A stretch of 64,000 nt of DNA from Candidatus Poribacteria bacterium (GCA_026706025.1 JAPOZO010000056.1:62001-126000), one strand, 5' to 3'. Shown: positions 8,731 to 18,700, counted from the stretch's first letter. The notes: generated from the sequence alone by a model not told the origin. Numbers and translations are program-made.

Positions 8731-8911
8731 AAACAACCTAAACAAACTAAAACCACATAATTTAAAAAGATAAAAAATTGACTGTCACCGGAATTTGTGA
8801 GAAAATAGGGATGTCTACATCAGTGTTCTGGAAACCGAAAATCCTCCTCACCTCTCGTTGCCAAAAAATGGAATTTTAACCCTCTTATCATGAACCCACT
8901 CCAGTTTTTTC

Positions 8912-8996
8912 CAGAATTCTGTGACTTTTTCACCTCAAATGGCGTCACTATGTGTTGATATGAAATGCTGAACATTTCTTATTCCAGAGGTAGTCG
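8912..8996 (+). promoter_or_regulatory. conserved 5' leader of sigma-fusion gene 2
   Basis: 85 bp homologous to the leaders at 3613 and 12649. GTGACT (8921-8926) and GTCACTA (8944-8950) are 17 bp apart, a spacing that fits an ECF promoter. AAATGCTGAACATTTC and the ribosome site CCAGAGG precede the ATG. Autoregulation by the encoded sigma is an inference. Confidence 0.55.
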
Positions 8997-11900
8997 ATGA
9001 AAAACGATGATGTTCAACTCATCCAACGCGTCCTTGATGGCGATGATACCGCCTTTTCCGTGCTTGTCAGAAAATACCAAAAGTCGGTACATGCGCTGGC
9101 GTGGCGGAAGATTGGGGATTTCCACATCGCCGAGGATATCACACAAGAGACGTTCCTAAAAGCGTATCAGGGCCTCTCTACGCTGAAGGAACCACAATCC
9201 TTTGCAAGTTGGCTCTATGTGATAACAGCGAATCATTGCAACACGTGGCTCCGTAAGAAACGTTTACGGACGCAGTCGTTGGAAGACACCAGCAGCACGC
9301 AGTTGGAAAAAACAACGTATTCTGGATATGTCATTGAAGAAAATGAACGAATGACGATAGAAACGCAACGCGAAGTTGTCAAGAAACTACTCTCGAAATT
9401 AAAGGAAAGCGATCGGACCGTCATCACACTTTATTACTTCGGGGGCATGACTTATGCAGAGATCAGTAAGTTTTTGGGTGTATCGGTCGGTGCGATTAAA
9501 AATCGCGTTTACCGTGCGCAAGAACGTCTGAAGAAGGAGGAACCCATGATAAGAGAGACTTTAGAAAACTTCCAAATTGCTCCAAACCTTACAGAGAACA
9601 TTATGCATGAGATTTCGCGCCTGAAACCGATTACACCATCAGGCAGCAAGCCGTTAGTGCCGTGGGCAATCGGTGTTTCTACAATAGCAGTCGTCTTTTT
9701 GATGTTAGGTGTCGGCACGGCGTACTTATCGCGTTTTCAAAAACCGTACAGTTTTGATGCGACCTCAGAAATGACGGTTGATATTATTGAAACGCCAGTC
9801 GTATTAGATATTGAATCGAAACCTGATGTCCGAACGCATCTCGGGAGCACTGTCGCGTCCAGTAAAAATGATGGTGTCGGTCAGCAGCCTGATGAGGTCT
9901 TGTTTGCTGCCGCAGAAATAGAAGGAGAGGATGTTTCTGTACCAAAACAGCAGTGGATTCAGGCAGGACCGATCAAAGGAAGTAAAGCAGAAGGTTTACT
10001 TGCGACATCTGAGGGTGAGCTTTACACTTTTGCTGATATGCAAGTTTACAAATTGGAAGCCGATGGAAAAGAGGGGCGACACATCTTTGATTTTAGATCA
10101 CTGTTAAATTCTCGCCCTCCAACTGCACCCCTCGCAAAGTGGAAAGATACCCTTTACATTATATTGGCAAACGAACTTCTTGCTTCAAAGGACGATGGTC
10201 AGACCTGGGATTTGGTACACGCTTTGCCAGACAGACATTATGATGCTATTGGCTTGATACTAACAGAGCGGGCGTTTTATGCCGCTTTTGAAAACGGAAT
10301 TTTCCGTTCTGAAGATAACGGTAAAACGTGGCAGGCAATAAACGATGGGTTAATGATGGGGGATATGGGGTATATCCGTTCTATAGTCAATATGCAAGAC
10401 ACCTTGTTTGCTGGAACCAGCAATGGACTCTACCGCCTCAATGCTGACAGTTGGCAACGTGTGGCGTTTTCAGTATCCGTCGGACGGATCCGTTCACTTG
10501 CCGCAACAAAAAATAAACTTTACGTTGCTGCGGAGATGAGTGATGCGGATCCTCGTGCAGTTTCCAGGGGACAGCAGCAGGCTTGGTGGATATTCCGCTC
10601 AACTGATTTAGGGAATTCGTGGGACGATATTACGCCAACAAACGCGTGGGCAGTAAAAGGATGGCCCCCTTTTGTTAAACTTATTGCTGCAGGTGACACA
10701 CTTTTGGCGATGGAACAAGGAATGGTGCGCTCTACTGATGGTGGAAACACGTGGCTGCCACCACAATTACCAGGTACGTCCCCTCCAATGAATGCTGATG
10801 GAGACGTTGCGATAGCAGTAAACGAGAGCGTTCTTTATGTTGGGAGTTGGCGTAGTGGACTCCATCGTTCCACCGATGCTGGCAAATCATGGGACATGGT
10901 AAACATCACCCCGGATACAGGTCAAATCGGTAATCTCATCGCGCATAGAGAAAACAGTAAACGGGATAACATGCCCCTGACGCTTTACGCGAGATATGAA
11001 GAAGAAAAGGTTGTAAAAACTGTCGATAATGGTAAGTCTTGGAAGACCGTTCAAATAGAAATGCCGATGACAGCATCTCGCAGAGAAAGTATACCAAGTA
11101 TTACCCATATTGTCAAAGCTGATGGTAAAATCTATGCAAAAGGTGGGGATTCGCTTGGCAGAGGGAAAACACACCTATATCGCGTATCTACAGATAGCAA
11201 TTCGCTTATACCGATACAAGGTTTGCCAATCTTTGACGCACTGGAATTAACGTTCGAGTTGGGTCAAATGAGAAGGAACCGGTCCAATCTATCAGACGCA
11301 TCGGTCATTGAGCAGTTGCGAGAAAAGGCTCCTGGCGCGACCGAGTTCTTCAAGCAGTTGGTAGGATGGGATCCTCGACAGCCGGATATATATACGCAAT
11401 TAGGGTTCCGTAAGGGGGCGTTTGCTGTTAGCGGTGATACGTTTTATATGGAATACAACTATAAACTTTTCCGATGGGAACCGGGTGACACTGAATGGTA
11501 CGACACCGAACAGGAAGAAACCGTTGAACTGTCTCCGAAATTGGCATTCAGAGAACTGAAACTTGCGGCTTCAGGGAACACCGTCTACGTCGGCAAACGG
11601 GACGGACACCTCGTCGTCTCGTTTGATAAGGGAAATAATTGGCTTGATCTCACGCCAGCGCTGCCGTTTCCCGTTAAAGCCTTCAATGATATGGTGTCTG
11701 CGGGTTCCACGGTCTATGTAGCAACAGACACAGGTATCATTACATCAGACGGTGGAAGACATTGGCATATCGTCACTGATGCAGAAGGAAACAATCTCAT
11801 TATGGAGCACTTGGCTGTTGATGGTACAAAGGTTTATGGTATTTCCAAGGCGGGTGTCTATCGGTTGAAAAATAAAAACGACACGTGGAAACAGATCGCA

Positions 11901-12002
11901 TCAGAGGTGCCAGAAAGGGTGTCCTCGCTTGCTGTTGATGGGAACGTATTGTATGTCGGCACGCGGGGCAGCGGGGTGCTGCATTTCAATCTTGACGAAT
12001 AA
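8997..12002 (+). CDS. ECF sigma factor - transmembrane - BNR/Ycf48-like propeller fusion
   Basis: A 1001-residue paralogue of the first fusion; the two are near-identical in style through about residue 310. Sigma region 2 (HIAEDITQETFLKAYQGL) and region 4 (MTYAEISKFLGVSVGAIKNR) are followed by a membrane helix at about 222-243. From about residue 320 the protein switches to a beta-propeller of Asp-box/photosystem-stability-factor type. At least seven repeats carry motifs such as SKDDGQTWDLV, SEDNGKTWQAI, STDGGNTWLPP, STDAGKSWDMV and SFDKGNNWLDL. The propeller should lie outside the membrane and may bind glycan or protein; sialidase catalytic residues were not found. The same start motif (MKNDD) supports ATG 8997. 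Confidence 0.88.
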   Translation: MKNDDVQLIQRVLDGDDTAFSVLVRKYQKSVHALAWRKIGDFHIAEDITQETFLKAYQGLSTLKEPQSFASWLYVITANHCNTWLRKKRLRTQSLEDTSSTQLEKTTYSGYVIEENERMTIETQREVVKKLLSKLKESDRTVITLYYFGGMTYAEISKFLGVSVGAIKNRVYRAQERLKKEEPMIRETLENFQIAPNLTENIMHEISRLKPITPSGSKPLVPWAIGVSTIAVVFLMLGVGTAYLSRFQKPYSFDATSEMTVDIIETPVVLDIESKPDVRTHLGSTVASSKNDGVGQQPDEVLFAAAEIEGEDVSVPKQQWIQAGPIKGSKAEGLLATSEGELYTFADMQVYKLEADGKEGRHIFDFRSLLNSRPPTAPLAKWKDTLYIILANELLASKDDGQTWDLVHALPDRHYDAIGLILTERAFYAAFENGIFRSEDNGKTWQAINDGLMMGDMGYIRSIVNMQDTLFAGTSNGLYRLNADSWQRVAFSVSVGRIRSLAATKNKLYVAAEMSDADPRAVSRGQQQAWWIFRSTDLGNSWDDITPTNAWAVKGWPPFVKLIAAGDTLLAMEQGMVRSTDGGNTWLPPQLPGTSPPMNADGDVAIAVNESVLYVGSWRSGLHRSTDAGKSWDMVNITPDTGQIGNLIAHRENSKRDNMPLTLYARYEEEKVVKTVDNGKSWKTVQIEMPMTASRRESIPSITHIVKADGKIYAKGGDSLGRGKTHLYRVSTDSNSLIPIQGLPIFDALELTFELGQMRRNRSNLSDASVIEQLREKAPGATEFFKQLVGWDPRQPDIYTQLGFRKGAFAVSGDTFYMEYNYKLFRWEPGDTEWYDTEQEETVELSPKLAFRELKLAASGNTVYVGKRDGHLVVSFDKGNNWLDLTPALPFPVKAFNDMVSAGSTVYVATDTGIITSDGGRHWHIVTDAEGNNLIMEHLAVDGTKVYGISKAGVYRLKNKNDTWKQIASEVPERVSSLAVDGNVLYVGTRGSGVLHFNLDE

Positions 12003-12024
12003 TTGAGACGCGTATATCTTGCGT

Positions 12025-12046
12025 GGGCGGTGCTACAACGCCGCCC
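12025..12046 (+). terminator. GGGCGG...CCGCCC hairpin, second copy
   Basis: Same hairpin as at 1721, located 23 bp after the stop of sigma-fusion gene 2 and followed by ATTTCACTTC. It is a probable transcript end. Confidence 0.6.
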
Positions 12047-12156
12047 ATTTCACTTCTATCTAATCTATCTAAAAACACACCCCTTGCATTAAAACGGAAG
12101 AGTGAACAGGCTAACAGCCTATTCTACAGAAGATATCTAAACACACCCAACTTGCA

Positions 12157-12222
12157 TTAAAACTCCGCACTGACCGTCATCTCCAGACGGTATTCCGGTT
12201 TGGTTAGGAATGCAGATCGCAT
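12157..12222 (-). pseudogene. 3' end remnant of a barrel-protein gene
   Basis: On the minus strand the bases encode LTKPEYRLEMTVSAEF then TAA. The giant barrel protein downstream ends KPEHRLEMTISAEL then TAA. The remnant is only about 20 codons long and has no gene around it. A direct repeat of about 28 bp (ATCTAAACACACC..TTGCATTAAAAC) occurs at 12063 and 12136 beside it. It points to loss of a second barrel gene that once converged on sigma-fusion gene 2. Confidence 0.65.
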
Positions 12223-12234
12223 GAATCAACGGTA

Positions 12235-12390
12235 TGAATGCCTTATGGGCATTCCCCGGGGTGAGTACACCGCAAAACCGCACCATAGGTGTCAATTTAG
12301 TACCGTAGGCCCCATACGCTAATCGCTAAACGCAGAGAAACCCAACTTGAGACCTCAGGTGCAGGGAAACCGTAAAGTGTTGGGTTTCTC
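12235..12390. other. hairpin-rich non-coding stretch
   Basis: The 730-bp gap 12003-12732 has no credible gene. It holds GAATGCC/GGGCATTC (about 12235-12257) and a 12-bp perfect inverted repeat GAGAAACCCAAC/GTTGGGTTTCTC (12335-12346 with 12379-12390) around a 32-base loop, followed by T-rich sequence. A structured RNA, a repeat element or a terminator are all possible. Confidence 0.35.
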
Positions 12391-12505
12391 TCGATTTTCT
12401 GTTTGACGTGCCATCTATGGAAGGCTGAGTCTTGTATTACTTTTCAGCGTTTTGGAGTATCCGTTCAACCCAACCTACAGGACTACACACTTTTAGCCGG
12501 ATTTA

Positions 12506-12514
12506 TGCTATAAT
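12506..12514 (+). promoter_or_regulatory. extended -10 promoter TGCTATAAT
   Basis: GATTTATGCTATAAT, 219 bp before sigma-fusion gene 3 and identical in its core to the 8541 site. It probably drives gene 3 with the housekeeping sigma. Confidence 0.6.
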
Positions 12515-12648
12515 TCTACTAATAGATAGAAACAGAAGCGAATCAAACAACCACAGATTCCCTTACCTCTCATTATTATCAGAATAGAATCTCAGGCCTC
12601 TTGTCAGGAACCTATATCTTCCTATGGCGTTTGAGAAATAAAAATTTG

Positions 12649-12732
12649 CAGAATTGTGTGACCTTTTCATCTCAACTCGCATCATTAAATGTTGATATGA
12701 AATGATGGACATTCCCTTTTTAGAGGTATCCG
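12649..12732 (+). promoter_or_regulatory. conserved 5' leader of sigma-fusion gene 3
   Basis: 84 bp homologous to the leaders of genes 1 and 2. GTGACC (12658-12663) and ATCATTA (12681-12687) are 17 bp apart, matching the gene 2 layout. GAAATGATGGACATTCCC and TTAGAGG precede the ATG. Confidence 0.55.
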
Positions 12733-15700
12733 ATGAAAAATAACGATGCTGAACTCATCCAACGCGTCCTCGAAGGCGATGATACGGCGTTCTCTGTGCT
12801 TGTGAAAAAATACCAAAAGCCGGTGCACGCGCTGGTGTGGCGGAAGATCGGAGATTTCCATATCGCCGAAGACATCACACAGGATACATTCCTGAAGGCG
12901 TATCAGAGACTCTCTACTCTGAAGAAACCGCAGCGGTTCGCGAGTTGGCTCTATGTGATAGCGACAAACTACTGCAAAATGCGGATCCGTAAGAAACGTT
13001 TATCAACGCAGTCGTTGGAGGATATAAATAGCACGACGTTAGAAAGTGCGACGTATTCTGGATATGTTATTGCGGAAAACGAGCAGGAAACGGCGGAAGC
13101 ACAGCGCGAAGTCGTCAAGAAGTTGCTTGCGAAACTTCAGGAGAGTGAACGCACCGTCATCACGCTGCATTACCTCGGGGGAATGACGTATAAGGAGATA
13201 AGCGAGTTTTTAGGCGTATCAGTAGGGACGATTAAAACTCGCGTTTACCGTGCTCGGCAACGTCTGAAGAAGGAGGAACCGATGATTCGAGAAGCTTTAG
13301 GCAATTTCCAAATTACGCCAAATCTTACTGAGAATATCATGCAAGAAATCTCGCGTCTGAAACCCGTTACTCCGTCCGGCAGTAAACCGTTAGTGCCATG
13401 GGCAATCGGTGTTTCAGCGTTAGTCGTCGTATTTTTGATGTTGGGTGTCGGGACGCAATACTTATCCCGTTTCCAGAAACCTTACAGTTTTGATGCCGCA
13501 TCAGAGATGACAGTTGAACTCATTGAAGCACCGGTTGTGCTGAACCTCGAAGCCAAACCGGACGTTCGGACGCAACTTGGAAACGCCAATGCACCGAGTG
13601 AGGCGGATACTATCAGTCGGCAGCCTAACGACGTTTCAGCATCGGTTGCAGAAGTAGAATCAAACGAGAAAATTAAAAACCACGCACATTGGCAGCTGCC
13701 CAAAGCGGCAAAAGCGCGTTTCGGAAAAGGTGGGATTACCATAATCCAGTTTTCACCGGATGGAGCCCTACTCGCGGTGGGTAGTAATATCGGGGTATGG
13801 CTGTATGATGTGGCAACAGGTGAGGAGAAATCTTTGCTTGGTATCGGAATGTGTGAAGCCCTCAGATTTTCACCGGATGGTCGTTTCCTTGCCGCTTCTT
13901 CTGAGGAGACGCTCATCCAATTGTGGGAGGTCGCTACCGAGCGCGAAGTGCCGCTTATTGACTTGTACGGGGAGGCTTCCGTATTGCGATTCTCTTCAGA
14001 TGGAAAAACGCTGATCGGTTTGAGTAGTTCTGGGCATGCTGCAATTACGCGATTGAATATTGAGAACGGGAAAGGGAAAACAAAACACCTTAAAACTGGG
14101 CTATTCGGCATCGGTCTCTTTGGTTCTGAGGATTTTACCGGTGTTTACGCGATGACGAGCGATAAAATCGCGATTGGAAAAAGGAACGGGATGATCCAGT
14201 TATGGGACGCAGCAACCCGTAAAAAGTTATCGACGCTCAAAGGACACGTAGATTTGCCGCTTCAGCCGTTGAATAAACCTGTGCATCGCATGTTTAAAAA
14301 CAATTGGGTCTTAGCAGTGGCGTTTTCGCCGGATGGTACCCGTCTCGCCAGTGGCAGCACAGATATGACAGTCCGATTGTCGGATACTACTGGTGACAGG
14401 GATTCGATGACGCTGCAGAAACATACTGGACCAACAAATGTGCTGGCGTTTTCACCCGATGGGAAAATGCTTGCCAGCGGCAGCACTGACAAAACCGTGC
14501 AATTGTGGGATACCACTACCGGAGAACCCCTCGCGACGCTCACCGGTCATATCAGCGGCATTACGGCATTAGCATTTTCACCCGATGGTCGTACACTCGT
14601 AAGCGGGAGTACGGATGGCACAATCCGATTCTGGCGGACAACGACTGGGGCTCCAGCAGATACCCTTATCACTGGACACACGCAATCCATAAGAGCGGCG
14701 ACCTTCTTTCAGAATAGTAGGGACGGGGCGACCTCCAAGAAACACCCAAGCAAAAACCCCCTACTTGTCAGCGCGGCGTTTAACGGTGAGATCACCTTTT
14801 GGGATGTGGAAACAGCGCAGCGTAGGGGCGAGGTAACCTCGTCCCTACGCCAAAATAGAGGACATCGGGATTGGTACTCAGCCGTGGCGTTTTCGCCGGA
14901 CGGCACGAAACTCGTCAGTGCAGCAGCAGACGGTACGATAGGTTTCGGTGGGTTCCCTTCTTTTACGAATCCAGATAATCTAACTCGGTTGACGGATGTA
15001 TCGACAGGAGACGAACTCGCAACCTGGCAGAAACATGCCAGAGAACTTACCTTTTCTCCTGACGATAGAACTAAAACGGTGGCGATTACTTCGAGTGGTG
15101 CCATTCGCTTATGGAATACGGAAACAGGCGATGAATTGGTCATTCCGATTCATGATGACCTACCCCTCGGTTTTCACCACAATATGCCAACGGTTTTAGC
15201 AGTGGCGTTTTCGCCAGATGGTAGATGGCTTGTGAGTGGGACTACAGAAGGGGAAATCCGAATGTGGGATGTTGCGACTGGTGAACCGTTGGCTGTCTTT
15301 GCAGAACCGACGGAACAAGAGAATCTGGGGCATATTTCGGCAGTGGCGTTTTCACCAGACCGCGCCTTGCTCTCTGCGGGTACACCGAGTCAACTTCATT
15401 TATGGGACGTGCGTACCGGTCATAAAATTTTTTCGGTTAGCACTGTGCATAAACGAGGTTGGCGGACATACCATGATTATCCAAAACCGTTGGTGTTTTC
15501 ACCGGATGGCGCAATTCTCATCAATGGGCATGGCAGCGGGACAATCCAATTATGGGATGTCAAGACTGGAGACAGAATCGCTGCACTTGATGGGCATACG
15601 CAGGAAGTGGAGACGTTGAAATTTTCGCCTGACGCGGAAACACTGGTTAGCACGGCACAAGACGGCACAATCTTTTTTTGGGATTGGGATGAAGCTATCA

Positions 15701-15735
15701 CCGGTTCGGCTAACACCGACGAACAGCCCAATTAG
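12733..15735 (+). CDS. ECF sigma factor - transmembrane - WD40 propeller fusion
   Basis: A 1000-residue third paralogue. Sigma region 2 and region 4 (MTYKEISEFLGVSVGTIKTR) and a membrane helix at about 222-243 are as in the other two. From about residue 325 the protein is WD40 repeats, with many copies of AFSPDG..LxSGSxDxTxRLWD (for example LASGSTDKTVQLWDTTTGEP), probably two propellers. Two dispersed palindromes are translated in frame here, giving ATSKKHPSKNPLL (about 662-677) and RRGEVTSSLRQ (about 697-706). They interrupt the repeat spacing, and a TFFQNSRDG junction marks the first. Membrane ECF factors with WD40 tails are known from Planctomycetes; function remains inferred. It ends 41 bp from the convergent barrel gene. 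Confidence 0.88.
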   Translation: MKNNDAELIQRVLEGDDTAFSVLVKKYQKPVHALVWRKIGDFHIAEDITQDTFLKAYQRLSTLKKPQRFASWLYVIATNYCKMRIRKKRLSTQSLEDINSTTLESATYSGYVIAENEQETAEAQREVVKKLLAKLQESERTVITLHYLGGMTYKEISEFLGVSVGTIKTRVYRARQRLKKEEPMIREALGNFQITPNLTENIMQEISRLKPVTPSGSKPLVPWAIGVSALVVVFLMLGVGTQYLSRFQKPYSFDAASEMTVELIEAPVVLNLEAKPDVRTQLGNANAPSEADTISRQPNDVSASVAEVESNEKIKNHAHWQLPKAAKARFGKGGITIIQFSPDGALLAVGSNIGVWLYDVATGEEKSLLGIGMCEALRFSPDGRFLAASSEETLIQLWEVATEREVPLIDLYGEASVLRFSSDGKTLIGLSSSGHAAITRLNIENGKGKTKHLKTGLFGIGLFGSEDFTGVYAMTSDKIAIGKRNGMIQLWDAATRKKLSTLKGHVDLPLQPLNKPVHRMFKNNWVLAVAFSPDGTRLASGSTDMTVRLSDTTGDRDSMTLQKHTGPTNVLAFSPDGKMLASGSTDKTVQLWDTTTGEPLATLTGHISGITALAFSPDGRTLVSGSTDGTIRFWRTTTGAPADTLITGHTQSIRAATFFQNSRDGATSKKHPSKNPLLVSAAFNGEITFWDVETAQRRGEVTSSLRQNRGHRDWYSAVAFSPDGTKLVSAAADGTIGFGGFPSFTNPDNLTRLTDVSTGDELATWQKHARELTFSPDDRTKTVAITSSGAIRLWNTETGDELVIPIHDDLPLGFHHNMPTVLAVAFSPDGRWLVSGTTEGEIRMWDVATGEPLAVFAEPTEQENLGHISAVAFSPDRALLSAGTPSQLHLWDVRTGHKIFSVSTVHKRGWRTYHDYPKPLVFSPDGAILINGHGSGTIQLWDVKTGDRIAALDGHTQEVETLKFSPDAETLVSTAQDGTIFFWDWDEAITGSANTDEQPN
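14717..14764. repeat. GTAGGG...CCCCTAC element inside the WD40 gene
   Basis: 48 bp (16 codons) beginning GTAGGGACGGGGCGACCTCC, followed by AAGAAACACCCAAGCAAAAA and ending CCCCTAC. It carries the same core as the intergenic element at 1942-2015. The length is a multiple of three, so the frame survives. Confidence 0.65.
14821..14849. repeat. GTAGGGGCGAGGT palindrome inside the WD40 gene
   Basis: CGTAGGGGCGAGGT followed by AACCTCGTCCCTACG, a near-perfect palindrome read in frame as RRGEVTSSLR. Close relatives are at 17723-17750 and at the right end of 16671-16741. Confidence 0.65.
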
Positions 15736-15776
15736 GAACAAGTATCGTTATCGGAAACGAGCGTACCAGTATTACG

Positions 15777-18700
15777 TTAAAGTTCTGCGCTGATTGTCAT
15801 CTCTAAGCGGTGTTCAGGTTTGCGCTGCTTTGTGGAGAGTAAACGATAATTAAGTCGAAACAACAGATCGGTGAATTTTCGTAATCTGTAATCCGCCGTT
15901 GTGCGAACTTCGTGGCTGATGCCTTCGTAGAAAGTATATTGCGCGAACGGGATACTGCCGCTGCTTTTACCGTAGCCGAGTTTGTAGTTGAAATCAACGC
16001 GTCCCTTACCGATGAGACTATACGTGATACGGTTTTCATAAGAAAAGGTGCGTGTCTTAGCTTCAGGTTCTTCGTCAAGCTGCTCCTCGTCGGTTGTCTG
16101 TTTATAGCCACCGATCCCGCTCCATCGTAGCGTATTACTCAACTCGTATCGGAGGTTCAGTTCAGTTATCTGCTCAAGTTGACGGAGATCTGATATAGGT
16201 GTAGGCGGAGGATCTTCTATCGCATCGGTAGGATCGGTTTCCTGCGTGAGGTCCTCTTCGGAAGGCACGCGATGGCGTGCTTCCGAAAAATCGAATTGGC
16301 TATATTTTTCGTTTTCCCGACGTTGTTCCCAATTTGCGCCGACAGACAGGCGTTTCGTAGGATTCACGGAGAAACCGACATCCCATGTGTTATGTTGTCT
16401 GTGACGTTCTTGGTTATTGATCCGCTTGTTAAGTGTTTCACCAGTGCGGAGGTTGAACTCAAGGCTGAACGCCGGTGAGGGTGAAAACTCAAGTCGGTGG
16501 TGCTGGTTCAACCGCCCGAAAAGCGTATCCGCGCCTTGTAAACTTTGGAGCAGGTACAGAGATACCGCATCTTCTACCTCCTGTTCCTCGGTTAGCCACA
16601 ACCGCACTTGACCTCTGAGCGCGCTGAGAAACCATTCTAAATAGTTAACAGTTATCAGTTTTCGGTTATCGTAGGGGTGTTTTTGCTTGGGTGTTTCTTC
16701 AGGTTTCCCAACCCGTGCGGACGAGGGGACCTCGCCCCTACGATCATTGGTAACTGATGACTGACGACCATTTGGTGTTGGACGCAAACTATCACGTTTC
16801 AACATTGATTCACGTTGCTGCTGTTGGCGCGCTCTGGCACGCCGGGCAAAATACTGACGTGGTTGAAAACGGATACGGAATTCGGCATCCACCGCCGTTG
16901 TCGGTTTATCACCAACATTTTGATAGATTTTGATGTAAGTGCCTTCCTCGGGATCCTCTACATAGTGCAGATCGTCCAGCTTCACGTAATAGCCTTCGCC
17001 GGGTTGAAGTAAAATACCCGTGTGTGGATGAATGTTGGTATAGACTTCATGCCGTTGGCTCGTCAATTTTTTATCTAATTCGTAGGTGAGTTCTATGTCA
17101 ATTGCGCGACTGAATGGTGTCAACTGAAGGTTGATATCGGCAAGTTGCGTTGTTGTGTTCGCACCGATATCCGTATGTGCCTTCAGCATCCGACGCGCCA
17201 AGTTGGCTGTCAGATTCACGCCACCGCTGAGAAAAGATTTCTGTTGTGAAAAGAGACCGACTTTCCACGTTCGTGCCGTAGTGCTCCGCTGCCAATCGGA
17301 GAGACCGATCGGTGTGTCGTCCACAGTGAGCAACGGCTCTTTTGCATAAGCCTCCTCAAGTTCGTAACTGGTGTTGACGGACACCCAGCTGAATTCAACG
17401 AGATTGACGCGTCCGATCGCGCGGTTCCGTTTTCGGTTGAGTGTAGCATTGCGTGCCTCGTTCGATTCCAACCTACCCAAGGTCCCAATAATTCTGAAGG
17501 GACCGAGCGGATAGGAGAGGTTACCTTCCTGTCGCGACTTTCGTTGTGACTGCGTCCGTGTTGAATCTTCACTCTCCACATGCGAACTGCTCCGATAATC
17601 ATCCCAACGGAAATTCGGTAATTTCCTCAGCAACTGCGCGCCCTTAGACGGTGCTTTTTCTGACACCTCTTCAGAAGTCACGCTATGGCGTGTTTCCGGT
17701 GACATTCTCGCTTGCCTGCTTGGTACGGGCGAGGTTACCTCGCCCCTACGACTGCGGGTAGGCAGGATACTCCCACTGCCCGAACGTTGATTGAAGTTTA
17801 CGCCCCAATTGAAATTATCACGGATAGTTGCGTTGGTAGGAATGGTTTTTTCAAATTGCTGGAAGCCACCTGGTGAATCAGATCCCTCTGACTGACTGCT
17901 GATTGCTGACTGCTGACTGCTATTTTCCTCGGTCCGACCGACTCCGGCATCAACGGCTAACCAATCTGTCGGTATCAGTCGGATGTCAAAGTTCGCGGCT
18001 CTCTCATCTCGGGAAATTTGTGAGCGTCCAGCACTATCAAAAAGAAACGCATCATCAAAACCCTCTTTAGCGTATTGCGTTTCATAACGGGAACGGGAAC
18101 GGTTACTACTTGAGGCACCGACAGGCACAAAATCGGCATCCATTGCCCGTATGTCAAGATTTGTGTTCAGTTTAGGTTGGAACTTCTCCGTCCATGTAGC
18201 GAAATCCCAGTCTGCATAGCCTATCAGTTTCCACGCCTGACTCACCTCTTTACGGTCTACGGTGGAATAGGTGTTTTTATCAAGATTGCTGTAGGCGAGT
18301 TCACCTTCGACCCACGCTTTTTCGGTGATATTCACACGACTTTCAACACCCCATACCGTATGTTTCTGCGGTGCCGTGAGCAGCGATCCGTTTTCCTCTG
18401 GATCAAGGGTATTTTGGCGCAGTGCCTCCAGATCCGCGTCCGTGATTTGGATTAAAGCCTGTTCGGGTTGGTTTAGGTCCGCCTCAACGGCATAGGAGGC
18501 ACCGAGGGTTATCCGTTCGCCGGGCAGTGTGAAGACACTGCTGAGTCCGTACAGATTCTGTTGATATGCCCGCTCTTCAGGGATATATTCAAAGTCAATC
18601 CGAATCGTGTCGTTGCTTGTTATCAGGTGTTTGCTGTTGAATTCGATGATCGGATCCCCATATTCTCGAATAACGTAATCGTTGTTTTCACCGCGCCGCA

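Noticed and set aside
13482-14111. 209-codon minus-strand frame inside the WD40 sigma fusion
   Set aside because: Composition follows the antisense of WD40 repeats (FSPDG gives SSGEN-type repeats); no ribosome site and no known domain.
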